Assembly (NCBI GenBank): GCA_018657525.1
Contig: JABHWZ010000002.1
Location: 148,590 to 212,589, forward strand
Direction: 5' to 3'
From: an archaeon
GTDB taxonomy: Archaea; Nanobdellota; Nanobdellia; Pacearchaeales; GW2011-AR1
DNA length: 64,000 bases
Shown here: positions 28,619-37,578 of the stretch, in pieces
Layout: every line of letters begins with the position of its first letter
How positions within the stretch are numbered: position 1 is the first letter of the stretch
The notes under the pieces: generated by a model
Database searches by the model: none
What the model was told of the DNA's origin: nothing
Seen by the model: only the letters and a program-made list of their open reading frames with translations
Translations under genes and position numbers: made by a program

Positions 28619-29572
28619 ATGAATAAAAGTAATGTTGATAGATTAGTGGAAGAAATTCGCTTACGTCATGATAGAGAAAGGGTTAAAGAAAATCTCCGTG
28701 CAGTGTATAAAGCTCGCCCAAAGTATATTTTTTTAACTGAAACTGGCGCCATACCTACCGGTGAGCTTTTGAAAGAAGCAATGAAAATTATGCTCCCAAA
28801 AAGGGACGTTCCCCTGTTTTATAGAATGGATCCTAGAAGATTAATGCAGTATTTTGATGACTGGGAGCCCCTTTTGTATCAGCCAGAATGGGCGTTAAAG
28901 GATATGACAAAAGAAGTAAATATTGCAAATGCAGAAAAAACTAAAATGGAGGAATATTTAAGAAAAAGGATTAAGGACACAAGTGCCCCTATTGTTATTT
29001 ATGATGATGAAATCGCAACGGGGGTTTCTATGTACCAGCTAGAGAAACTTCTTCTAAGGCCTTCTGCGGGAGGATTAGGGGAGGAGTTTAAATGCTCAAA
29101 TGTTGAGAGGATTAATAGCATAGCTTCGGGGGGAATGAGTTATCCTATTGCGAAGATTACTGAAAAATGTAACATTCCCGGTTCTTTTGGAGGAGGGTCA
29201 CCAAATATTCCATTCACGCAAGGAGACCGTATCCGTTTCACTGGCAGTATTAAAAGGGGGAAGTCGGAAATAAAATTAAAAAATGGAGAATTTTTGAATG
29301 TTAGTTCAAAAGAAATTGCCACCGCCTATAAACAATTTGGTAGAGAAGTAGGTCAAGAACTTCACGAAGAATTAGAAAGACAAAAATCTCTAGAACAAAA
29401 AGTAACTTCAGTTATAGCAACTCTTGGTTTGGGAGCAGGAATCTTTTTTCTTCAATCTAATCTAACCGGAAATGCAATATCAAATTTTTCTAATAATACT
29501 AATTCTTTTATTGGCATTGGGTCATTAGCTATGGGATTAATTGCAGGATTTTTTTGGTTAAGAAAAAAGTAG
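28619..29572 (+). CDS. phosphoribosyltransferase-like protein with C-terminal TM helices
   Basis: APIVIYDDEIATGVSM PRTase-like loop; C-terminal hydrophobic helices. Confidence 0.45.
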   Translation: MNKSNVDRLVEEIRLRHDRERVKENLRAVYKARPKYIFLTETGAIPTGELLKEAMKIMLPKRDVPLFYRMDPRRLMQYFDDWEPLLYQPEWALKDMTKEVNIANAEKTKMEEYLRKRIKDTSAPIVIYDDEIATGVSMYQLEKLLLRPSAGGLGEEFKCSNVERINSIASGGMSYPIAKITEKCNIPGSFGGGSPNIPFTQGDRIRFTGSIKRGKSEIKLKNGEFLNVSSKEIATAYKQFGREVGQELHEELERQKSLEQKVTSVIATLGLGAGIFFLQSNLTGNAISNFSNNTNSFIGIGSLAMGLIAGFFWLRKK

Positions 29573-29586
29573 TTTAAAAATATTTG

Positions 29587-30129
29587 TTACATTCCATACC
29601 TTTCTTTAAAATCAACATATTCAACTTCGATTCTTCGTCCAACTTGTTTTTGTTTTGCAACCCAAATTTCTGAAAAAGTTACATGTTTCAAATACCAACG
29701 ACATTTTTCTTTTTCAATTTTTGAAAGAATTCCATTCATCTTGACTTCCACCCCAATTACACTGTAAATCCCCTCAGAAATTTGTTTAATAGAAATAAAA
29801 TCTGGGAAGCCAGTGCCAATTGTCATAACTTTTGAAAACGGATTAAACTTTCTTTTTGCTGGAATAATCTTGCCTTTTTCAAAATCTTCTTCTGATTCAA
29901 ATTCAATATTATTTGACCATTTATCTACAACTCTCCCTTTCTCTTCTAAATCCTTTCGCACTTTTAATTCAAATCGCGCTCCGCGCGCTCGTGAAATCCT
30001 TCCTCTTTTTATATTTGTTTTTTTCTTGAAATTACAATTTCCTTTTTCATCCCACGCTGTTTCATAATTCTCTGCATCCCCTGCCTTTTCAATTAAATCC
30101 ATAACTCTTTCTTTATCAACTTTTTTCAT
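29587..30129 (-). CDS. putative PD-(D/E)XK nuclease
   Basis: GTGFPDFISI...GVEVKMNGILSKIEKEKCRWY. Confidence 0.55.
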   Translation of the reverse strand: MKKVDKERVMDLIEKAGDAENYETAWDEKGNCNFKKKTNIKRGRISRARGARFELKVRKDLEEKGRVVDKWSNNIEFESEEDFEKGKIIPAKRKFNPFSKVMTIGTGFPDFISIKQISEGIYSVIGVEVKMNGILSKIEKEKCRWYLKHVTFSEIWVAKQKQVGRRIEVEYVDFKERYGM

Positions 30130-30189
30130 TTTCTCTAAGAAATTTAGTATTAAGTGGTATTTAAGTTTTAATTTTCTAAAATAATAAAC

Positions 30190-30221
30190 GCTAATATCTT
30201 TTAATATTAAAAGATATTAGC
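30190..30221. repeat. 32-bp perfect palindrome
   Basis: gctaatatcttttaatattaaaagatattagc equals its reverse complement. Confidence 0.9.
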
Positions 30222-30267
30222 AAACAAACTATATAAAGATATTCTCAGGAGATAAATAAACGAATAA

Positions 30268-30305
30268 TGCCAAAAAATGGCAACATACTGCCAAAAAATG
30301 GCAAC
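30268..30305 (+). promoter_or_regulatory. two copies of tgccaaaaaatggcaac spaced 21 bp, upstream of TATA-like tttaaata
   Basis: 30268-30284 and 30289-30305 identical; each contains gcca/tggc inverted repeat. Confidence 0.75.
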
Positions 30306-30323
30306 CTTTAAATAGTCTCTTTT

Positions 30324-30908
30324 TTGTATATTTGTATGGAAGCAAAAGAAAAAGTATATTTGGCCTATTTAGAATTAAAACAAGATAAACTTTATTTTAA
30401 TCAATTAAAAGAACACACTCATTTATCAAATAGTTCTTTACAAAATGTTCTTATCAAATTTACAGAATTAGGAATTTTAAAAATAGATAAAACGAAATCA
30501 AATGTATTCTATCAAATAAAAAATAAAAAATTATTTTCTTTAGAGTTTTCTAAAATTGCTCTAGAAAAATTCAACCAACTTCATTTAGAGGTAAAAGTTC
30601 CATTAAAAAATTTCTTAAAAAAAGTACAAGATAATATTTTTACAATAATCCTTTTTGGTTCAGCATCAAAAAAAGAAGAGCAGAAAGAGAGCGACATAGA
30701 CATATTAATTGTAACAGATAAAAAAACTAATTTTGAATCATTAAGAAAAGAAATAAACCAATCTTCAAATCACCCACTATCAATCTTCAAATGTTCTGTG
30801 GGTCAATTAATTCAAAATAAAGATCCAGTGATAATCCAGGCAAGGAAATATGGATTTCCAATTTACAAGGAACAAAATTTTTATGAGGTTTTGTTAAATG
30901 AATATTAA
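30324..30908 (+). CDS. HTH plus minimal nucleotidyltransferase (MNT) protein
   Basis: ILFGSASKKEEQKESDIDILIVTD. Confidence 0.8.
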   Translation: MYICMEAKEKVYLAYLELKQDKLYFNQLKEHTHLSNSSLQNVLIKFTELGILKIDKTKSNVFYQIKNKKLFSLEFSKIALEKFNQLHLEVKVPLKNFLKKVQDNIFTIILFGSASKKEEQKESDIDILIVTDKKTNFESLRKEINQSSNHPLSIFKCSVGQLIQNKDPVIIQARKYGFPIYKEQNFYEVLLNEY

Positions 30909-31398
30909 AAAACTATTCTTAGATAGGAATTATTTGGATAACCAGATAAAATTTTTTATTGAGAATAAACAGATTAAAAGTATTAAATCAAATCCTGAGC
31001 TGGTTCAGTCTCACATAGAAAAAGCAAAACATAATCTGGGATTTTTTAAATTAAACAAGAAGTATAGCGAATACAAAGATTGGCAAATTGTTTCTCTATA
31101 TTATTCTCTTTATCATGCTTCTTTGGCATTAATCACGCATAGAAATTATTCCTCAAAAAATCACTCAGCAACAATCCTCCTTTTAATTAGAGAATATTCT
31201 ATCTCTGAGGACCAAGCAAATTTAATTAATGAACTCTCTCTGGGCAAGAGTGATGCAGAATTATATACCAATCTAAAACAAGATAGACATGATGCAAGTT
31301 ATTCAACAGATATAAAGTTTACCAAGGAATTAATCGAAGATTATCAAAGAGATGTAATAAAATTTATCAACAAGACAGAGGAGCTCATCAATCAATAA
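30898..31398 (+). CDS. HEPN-domain protein paired with MNT
   Basis: YYSLYHASLALITHRNYSSKNHSATILLL...DRHDASYS. Confidence 0.75.
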   Translation: MNIKKLFLDRNYLDNQIKFFIENKQIKSIKSNPELVQSHIEKAKHNLGFFKLNKKYSEYKDWQIVSLYYSLYHASLALITHRNYSSKNHSATILLLIREYSISEDQANLINELSLGKSDAELYTNLKQDRHDASYSTDIKFTKELIEDYQRDVIKFINKTEELINQ

Positions 31399-31417
31399 TT
31401 TTTCTTTATTAAATTAT

Positions 31418-31618
31418 CTACCAAGTCCGAGTTTTCCGTCCCAACTGATTCGCTCGCATAGTTCGCCTATGAAAGTAAGGTTTAGAATTATTTTCTAATC
31501 TAACTTTTATTTCTTTCCTTGTTTCCCAACTTCTTTCTCTTTCTTCTTCCCAAAAAAGTTTAATATCTAGATTATCCCAATGATATATTCCCAGATAAAG
31601 ATAACAACCAGGCCACAT
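31418..31618 (-). CDS. hypothetical small protein
   Basis: Short ORF adjacent to histone gene. Confidence 0.3.
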   Translation of the reverse strand: MWPGCYLYLGIYHWDNLDIKLFWEEERERSWETRKEIKVRLENNSKPYFHRRTMRANQLGRKTRTW

Positions 31619-31804
31619 TTACAAATCCCGCGCTTGTAAGGTCCGTCTTCCGTTTGCTTTCGCCCGCTGTATTGCCTCAACTAGAATCCCCTCAACTTTT
31701 CTATCAAGCGCTGTCTCAACTTCATCAGCAACAGATGAAACAGAATTCTCCTTATCCAACTCTTTCACCGCTTTTCGAATATTAGATTTTATAATCAATG
31801 CCAT
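31619..31804 (-). CDS. archaeal histone-fold protein
   Basis: SSVADEVETALDRKVEGILVEAIQRAKANGRRTLQARDL. Confidence 0.75.
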   Translation of the reverse strand: MALIIKSNIRKAVKELDKENSVSSVADEVETALDRKVEGILVEAIQRAKANGRRTLQARDL

Positions 31805-33285
31805 TATTTTTTGCCTTTCTTTCTACTTATACTTTCTTTATTAATTTCCGGTTTCATAAATGGAAACGTCAAAACATCCCGAATTGAATTCTGATTTGTC
31901 AAAAGCATCATGATTCTTTCAATCCCAAAACCAACTCCATAAGCAGGAGGCATTCCATGTTCAAGCGCATTCACAAAATCATTATCTGTTTGCATTGCTT
32001 CTTTATTTCCTTTCTCTCTTTCTTCTTCTTGTTCTTTAAAATGTTCAGCTTGCAAAGCAGGATCATTCAATTCTGAATAAGCTCTAGCCAATTCCATCCC
32101 CCCAATAAACGGTTGGAAAATTTCCGCCTTAGTTGGGTCCCCTCTTTTAGGTTTCGCCAAAGGAGCAAGTTCAATTGGATAATCAGTTAAAAAAGTTGGT
32201 TGAATTAATTTATCTCTAAAAGTTTTCATTAATTCATCTGCAATATTTCCTTTTGTGATTCCATCCTCCTCAATTCCATGTTTCTTTGCCATTTTTTTTG
32301 CGTCACTATCAGTTTTAATTTTAGAAACATCTTCTTTCAAATATTTTTTAATTGCTTCTGCAAGAGTCAAAGTTTCCCATTTAGAAATATCAATTTTATT
32401 TCCTTGATATTCAAAAGTATATTTTCCAAAAACTTGTTTAACAATATATTTCAAAAACTCTTTTACCATTCTCATTCCTTCGTTATAATCTGCATAACCT
32501 TGATACCATTCAATTGTCATGTGCTCTGGATTATGGCTTCTGTCAACTCCTTCATTCCTGAACTTTTTAGTAATTTCATAAACTCTATCAAATCCTCCAA
32601 CTAAAGCTTTTTTTAAATAAAGTTCTGGAGCAATACTCAAGTAAACATCTGAATCAAAAGCATTACAGTGCGTCTTAAACGGAGTCGCTGCTGCTCCTCC
32701 ATAAATGCTTTGAAGCAACGGAGTTTCTATCTCAATAAAATTATTTATTTTCATAAATTCTCTCATAGCTTCCATTAGTTTACTTCTAATTAAAAATATA
32801 TTTTTTACCTCTGGATTTATAGCTAAATCTAAATATCTTTTTCTGTATTTTTCTTCATCATCCTGTAAACCGTGCCATTTTTCCGGAAGAGGTTTAATTG
32901 CTTTGCTTAAAAGTTCAACAGATTTAATTAAAATAGAAATCTGCCCAGTTTTTGTTTTGATTATTTTTCCTTCCACCCCAATAATATCTCCCGCATCAAT
33001 ATATTTTTTAAAGAATTTTCTAACTTTCTCAGAAGTCTCTCCTTGCTGTAAAACAATTTGGACATCTCCAGAAATATCTCTTAAATTTGCAAATGCAATT
33101 TTTCCCAAATCTCTTTTAATAATAATCCTCCCCGCGGTTTTAACTTTAGATCCAACTTTAGAATTTGAACATTCTTCTGTATTTTGCTTTTTATCAAATT
33201 TATAACCATATGGCTCGATTCCTTCAGCTCTAAGTTCATCTCGCTTTCGAATTCTTTCTCCAATAATTTGTTTCTCTCGTCCCAT
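31804..33285 (-). CDS. lysS: lysyl-tRNA synthetase, class II
   Basis: MGREKQIIGERIRKRDELRAEG...; class II motifs FRNEGVDRSHNPEHMTIEWYQGYADY and GFGIERIMMLLTN; upstream ORF extension probably not translated. Confidence 0.95.
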   Translation of the reverse strand: MGREKQIIGERIRKRDELRAEGIEPYGYKFDKKQNTEECSNSKVGSKVKTAGRIIIKRDLGKIAFANLRDISGDVQIVLQQGETSEKVRKFFKKYIDAGDIIGVEGKIIKTKTGQISILIKSVELLSKAIKPLPEKWHGLQDDEEKYRKRYLDLAINPEVKNIFLIRSKLMEAMREFMKINNFIEIETPLLQSIYGGAAATPFKTHCNAFDSDVYLSIAPELYLKKALVGGFDRVYEITKKFRNEGVDRSHNPEHMTIEWYQGYADYNEGMRMVKEFLKYIVKQVFGKYTFEYQGNKIDISKWETLTLAEAIKKYLKEDVSKIKTDSDAKKMAKKHGIEEDGITKGNIADELMKTFRDKLIQPTFLTDYPIELAPLAKPKRGDPTKAEIFQPFIGGMELARAYSELNDPALQAEHFKEQEEEREKGNKEAMQTDNDFVNALEHGMPPAYGVGFGIERIMMLLTNQNSIRDVLTFPFMKPEINKESISRKKGKK

Positions 33286-33307
33286 ATGTAGAAATAAGAA
33301 AAAGGGT

Positions 33308-33793
33308 TTAAATAATTGTTGGATTAGAATCGTCAGTGGTCTTTTTCTTGCGGGCAAGATGACTAGCCATCCCAATTGCATAAATTACTGGCATTGATTC
33401 CTCTTCAAGTTGATTATGATTTTTTACCTGAAGTATTCTTCCATTTCTTGCAACCACTCCAATGCTCATCATTGATTCTTCTGGGATACTTAAGATTCCC
33501 CTTAATCTCCAATTTTTTATAAAGGGAAATTCTCTAACAAATCCGTTAAATCTAGCATTCCCTCTTTTTTCTATTTTCGAATACCAAACCTCCCCCTCTG
33601 GTTCACCAATTTCTAGGGGGTGAATTTTAAATGCATATCTCCCTGTAGGATCATTAAGATTGATAAATGCTCCCTGAGTCTCAGCCGCATAATCTAATTT
33701 TAATTCTCTGTAGAATAAACTATCAGAATAAAAAGTTTTATGTGTTCTCAATGCTTGATAAAAATCTCCCATTAAATTTACTATTTCTTTCAT
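33308..33793 (-). CDS. hypothetical protein
   Basis: Complete ORF. Confidence 0.5.
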   Translation of the reverse strand: MKEIVNLMGDFYQALRTHKTFYSDSLFYRELKLDYAAETQGAFINLNDPTGRYAFKIHPLEIGEPEGEVWYSKIEKRGNARFNGFVREFPFIKNWRLRGILSIPEESMMSIGVVARNGRILQVKNHNQLEEESMPVIYAIGMASHLARKKKTTDDSNPTII

Positions 33794-33839
33794 AATTCAT
33801 TCTACAAGTTTTTATTTAAAAAGTTAATTGTTTTGCAGA

Positions 33840-34283
33840 TTAACTTCCTAAAGTTCCCTTGTATCCCCTATATCTCCCATATCCCAAAGAATCAAGTTCA
33901 TTATTCAAAAGTTCGTCAGCAATCTGCTGGTATGTATCCCATCTGCTAACATGCGTAAATTTGATTTTGTCAAAATTTTCAATTAGTTTTTGTACTTTTA
34001 AAAATGATTGAAGTAGGATAGGATTTTTTACTTTATATTCTCCAAGAAGTTGTTTGACAACTAATTCAGAATCAAGAAAACATTCCACTTCCTTATCTTT
34101 AACTTTTATAGCAAGTTCAAGCGCTTTAATAAGCGCTTCATATTCTGCTTGATTATTTGTAATTCTCTGCCCAATTCCTCCACTATAACGAATCAAGATT
34201 TCATTTTCTCGTCGAACAATTACTCCAATTGCTCCCGGACCAGGATTCCCTCTTGCTCCGCCGTCAGAATTTGTTTGAATCAT
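33840..34283 (-). CDS. rnhA: ribonuclease HI
   Basis: MIQTNSDGGARGNPGPGAIG...QAEYEALIKALELA; start corrected from the longer ORF. Confidence 0.9.
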   Translation of the reverse strand: MIQTNSDGGARGNPGPGAIGVIVRRENEILIRYSGGIGQRITNNQAEYEALIKALELAIKVKDKEVECFLDSELVVKQLLGEYKVKNPILLQSFLKVQKLIENFDKIKFTHVSRWDTYQQIADELLNNELDSLGYGRYRGYKGTLGS

Positions 34284-34377
34284 AAGATTAAAAAAATTCC
34301 AAGGTTTAAATATTTTTAGAACTAGAATCTTTTTTGAGATTTGTTTGGAACTTTTGAAAAAAGAAAGGGGAGGAAGG

Positions 34378-34608
34378 GGAATCGTTCGAAGGATTGCAAG
34401 AGAAAACGATTCTAACTCACAAATCTTATTCAAGATTTGTCAATATATTTTTTTCTACCACTGTAGGTTCTTTTTTTGAAAAAAGAACCCCAAGGGAATC
34501 GTTTGCAGGAGGCAAAGAGAAAACGATTCTAACTCACAAATCTTATTCAAGATTTGTCAACATATTTTTTTCTACCACTGTAGGTTCTTTTTTTGAAAAA
34601 AGAACCCC
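34378..34608. repeat. about 2 tandem copies of a 117-bp unit
   Basis: agaaaacgattctaactcacaaatcttattcaagatttgtcaa.atattttttt...gaaaaaagaacccc at 34401 and 34518; each unit has two hairpins. Confidence 0.9.
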
Positions 34609-34611
34609 ATT

Positions 34612-34887
34612 TTATATATGTAACACCTTAAAATTTCTAAACCCTTGATATCTTTCAGGTTTTTCTTTGATATCTCTAATCTGAGCGTGCTTCGGACCCG
34701 CTTTACATAACTCAGTCATTTTGTTTACTGCACTAGATTCTCCCTCTAAAAATATTTCAAGCCGCCCATCATCAAGATTCCTTACAAATCCTTTAACATT
34801 AAGTCGCTCGGCATTCTCTTTAATAAACGCACGGAAAAAAACTCCCTGCACAGTTCCATTAATATATAATCTAATTGACTTTTTCAT
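34612..34887 (-). CDS. acyP: acylphosphatase
   Basis: INGTVQGVFFRAFIKENAERLNVKGFVRNLDDGRLEIFLEGE. Confidence 0.95.
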   Translation of the reverse strand: MKKSIRLYINGTVQGVFFRAFIKENAERLNVKGFVRNLDDGRLEIFLEGESSAVNKMTELCKAGPKHAQIRDIKEKPERYQGFRNFKVLHI

Positions 34888-34984
34888 ATTGTAATCTCTA
34901 AAGAACCCTTCTTATTAAGTTTTTGGATTTCTCATTTTTTATAATTCTCTAAAATTAATATATTCAAATCTACTTTGTATCCGC

Positions 34985-35191
34985 CTATAATTCGCGTCTT
35001 CTTTCTGCTTCTTCAACTAACTGTCTCAATCCACTGCAATTAAAAACTTCAGAATCATCTTGATCTAAAAATGCATAATGTTCCATAGAACCATCTTGTC
35101 TAGGAATAAATACTGGTTGAAGTCCCAAATCATCCCTTACAAAATCTGGTGCTCCCAAAAGTTTTTCATACTCGAATTCTCTGTAATCCAT
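34985..35191 (-). CDS. hypothetical small protein
   Basis: Short ORF. Confidence 0.4.
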   Translation of the reverse strand: MDYREFEYEKLLGAPDFVRDDLGLQPVFIPRQDGSMEHYAFLDQDDSEVFNCSGLRQLVEEAERRREL

Positions 35192-35250
35192 AATACCTCA
35201 TATAAAATTCAGTTTATAAAGTTTCACAATCTAAAAAACCATATTTATTC

Positions 35251-35835
35251 TCAAATCCCACGATAATCCAATTCATTATTCACCACAGCCATGGTTTGAG
35301 AAGCAAAATACATTTTATTCCCCACAGAAACAGCGGTTGCTATTTTTTTCAATCTCTTTAATTCTTTGTGTGGCAAACCCTCATGATCTCCAATAATAAA
35401 AACACAATCTTTTGAAATCTTTGCCTTTCTTATATCTTCCCCACGCTTATCCAAAATAAAAATCTCTTTGCCCTCATTTTCTAATTCCCCCACCACTTTC
35501 AAAAAAGATTTCTTTTCCACAAAACACCCCGGTAAAACTTCTTTCTTTTTTCCTTCATGATATTTATACAAAATCTTTTTAATCAAATTCGCCACATCCT
35601 TTTTAGACATCTCCAATTCTTCACTAACTTGAATTTCAATATGCTTCGGGGGGTCAGGCATCCCATAAAAAATAAAATGAAATTTAACATCTTCTCTAAA
35701 ACCATGACTCAAAAAAATTCCCTGAATGAAACTATGAATAGCAATATCCATCCTTCCAGCCTTCATTAAATTTCCCCCTGAAAGTGCCTTCCCAGAAGTC
35801 GAGGCTGAACTTGAAAAATAAATAAAATGTCTCAT
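35251..35835 (-). CDS. trmY: tRNA (pseudouridine(54)-N(1))-methyltransferase
   Basis: MRHFIYFSSSASTSG...NLMKAGRMDIAIHSFI...FIIGDHEGLP. Confidence 0.9.
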   Translation of the reverse strand: MRHFIYFSSSASTSGKALSGGNLMKAGRMDIAIHSFIQGIFLSHGFREDVKFHFIFYGMPDPPKHIEIQVSEELEMSKKDVANLIKKILYKYHEGKKKEVLPGCFVEKKSFLKVVGELENEGKEIFILDKRGEDIRKAKISKDCVFIIGDHEGLPHKELKRLKKIATAVSVGNKMYFASQTMAVVNNELDYRGI

Positions 35836-35960
35836 TCAAAATAACCTCTGTATTTTTTTTTGAATGAATGAAAATTTTCCTTTGGACCTACTCGGTAGAT
35901 TTGATTTCATGCTCTAAAAACTATCCAAACCTTTTTATAACTTGTTAAATTTAATTATCT

Positions 35961-36194
35961 ATGAAAACCGCCGAGGCGATAGGATGGATTGGAACAATTC
36001 TGATTGTTTTAGCATATTTTCTTATCAGTTATAATTTCTTAATTTCTGAAAATTTAATTTATCAAACAATGAATCTTCTTGGAGCTTCCGCACTTTTTTA
36101 CACTGCTTTTAAAAAACACTCAGCTTCAATTGCGACACTTCAATTTATCTGGGGAATAATTGCAGTGGTAGCTTTATTTAGAATTATCCTTTAA
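35961..36194 (+). CDS. small membrane protein
   Basis: ORF with three hydrophobic segments. Confidence 0.6.
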   Translation: MKTAEAIGWIGTILIVLAYFLISYNFLISENLIYQTMNLLGASALFYTAFKKHSASIATLQFIWGIIAVVALFRIIL

Positions 36195-37140
36195 TAGGTT
36201 GCATAACAAATTCTGGCTTTGCAAAAATTTCTTCGTCTCCGAGGAATTTGTAAATTCCCACAAATTTTTCTCCACAAAACACAGAAACAATTTCATCTTT
36301 TTTTAATCTAATCATTTTAACAACATATTTTTTGAGAAAAACTTTTCCATGATACAATTTCTGAACTGCATCTTCTTCAATCTGAACTTCTTTCATAATT
36401 TTTTTAATCGCTTCTTCAGCTGGAATAATATATTTTACCAAATCCTCTTCTTTAATCTTCTTCTCTTCCATCTGCAATTCGCGATGCCTATGCGCAATGG
36501 CTTCCCTGGCATCAGTCGGAGGCAATGAGGAGATGCCCCTTCCGATATCGCGATGCCTATGCGCAATGGCTTTCTCAAGTTCATATAAATTCATAAATTC
36601 TTTATCCTTTTCTGAAAAAATCCCCGCGTTTACCCTTCGTAATTCTAACATATGTGCTCCAATTCCCAGCTCCTTTCCTAAGTCATCAATTAACTTCCGA
36701 ATATAAGTTCCTCCCTCACATTTCACTTTAAACAAAATATCTTTGCCGTCTGTTTCCAATAATTCAAACTTATAAATTTCCCTTTCTCTTTCTTTCCGAG
36801 CAACTCGTGATTTAACAGGGGGAATTTGCTTAATTCTTCCAAGAAACTTTTTTTTAATCATAGATTCAACTTTCTTCAGCTCAACTTTTTCATGCATCCT
36901 CATAATTCCAACATACTCCTTATCATGAGAAAGAAAAAATCCTGTAAGTTTACACGCTCGGCTTAGAGCAATAGGCAAAACCCCTGTAACTTTTGGATCA
37001 AGAGTTCCAAAATGCGAGGCCTTTTTCAAATTTAAATTTTTGTGAATAAAATCTACAATCGCAAAACTTGTAGGACCTGAAGGTTTATCAATATTCAAAA
37101 TTCCAAATTCTAAAAGTTCTTTTAATGATTTTTGTTTCAT
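36184..37140 (-). CDS. truB: archaeal Cbf5/TruB tRNA pseudouridine synthase with in-frame repeat insertion
   Basis: GILNIDKPSGPTSFAIVDFI...HFGTLDPKVTGVLPIAL...GGTYIRKLIDDLG; PUA-like C-terminus. Confidence 0.9.
   Translation of the reverse strand: MKQKSLKELLEFGILNIDKPSGPTSFAIVDFIHKNLNLKKASHFGTLDPKVTGVLPIALSRACKLTGFFLSHDKEYVGIMRMHEKVELKKVESMIKKKFLGRIKQIPPVKSRVARKEREREIYKFELLETDGKDILFKVKCEGGTYIRKLIDDLGKELGIGAHMLELRRVNAGIFSEKDKEFMNLYELEKAIAHRHRDIGRGISSLPPTDAREAIAHRHRELQMEEKKIKEEDLVKYIIPAEEAIKKIMKEVQIEEDAVQKLYHGKVFLKKYVVKMIRLKKDEIVSVFCGEKFVGIYKFLGDEEIFAKPEFVMQPIKG
36486..36570. repeat. palindromic repeat family B copy inside truB
   Basis: 85-bp element beginning gcctatgcgcaatggc and ending gatgcctatgcgcaatggc; flanking 23-bp direct repeats at 36481-36503 and 36550-36572. 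Confidence 0.85.
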
Positions 37141-37578
37141 ATATTATCCTATGGAAATACTTTTAAAGAATCTTTGGTTTTTGAAAATATGGTAAGAAAA
37201 CCAATAACATATTCTGGAAGAGTTTCTGGAGAGGGATATCAATTTGGAATTGAAACAAAAGTGACTCATTTTGAATGGGATGGTTCTGGAAGAATGGACG
37301 AAATGCCTGGAGATTTTTTAACTCAAGAAATTTATTTTTATGGAATGGACGAAGAGTTACAAGATGACCCTTTAACAGATGAAATTACTAGATGTTTAAA
37401 TCGTCTAGCAGTAGAATTGGAAATTTCAACTTTATGGAAGTCTCCTAACAAAAGAGAGATAACTTCTGAACCTAATGGATACGCAAAATTAGTTCATGAT
37501 ACTTTAATAAACGAAGTTCAAAGAAATCCCCAGAAGTACATTGGTATGATAAGACCTGCAGTAAAAAAAGCTCTTTAA
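37132..37578 (+). CDS. hypothetical protein (start uncertain; possible MVRKPITYSGRV)
   Basis: Complete ORF. Confidence 0.5.
   Translation: MFHILSYGNTFKESLVFENMVRKPITYSGRVSGEGYQFGIETKVTHFEWDGSGRMDEMPGDFLTQEIYFYGMDEELQDDPLTDEITRCLNRLAVELEISTLWKSPNKREITSEPNGYAKLVHDTLINEVQRNPQKYIGMIRPAVKKAL

Noticed and set aside
33286-33381. N-terminal extension of LysRS ORF
   Set aside because: Overlaps the upstream gene and precedes the usual MGREKQ start.
34284-34433. N-terminal 50-aa extension of RNase HI ORF
   Set aside because: Typical RNase HI starts at MIQTNSDGGARGNPGPG; the extension reads into the repeat region.
34378-34608. Possible CRISPR array from repeated hairpin units
   Set aside because: Only two units of 117 bp, near-identical throughout with no variable spacers, and no cas genes nearby.
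34394-34648. 84-aa ORF in tandem repeat
   Set aside because: Encodes only the two repeat units; no promoter or homology evidence.
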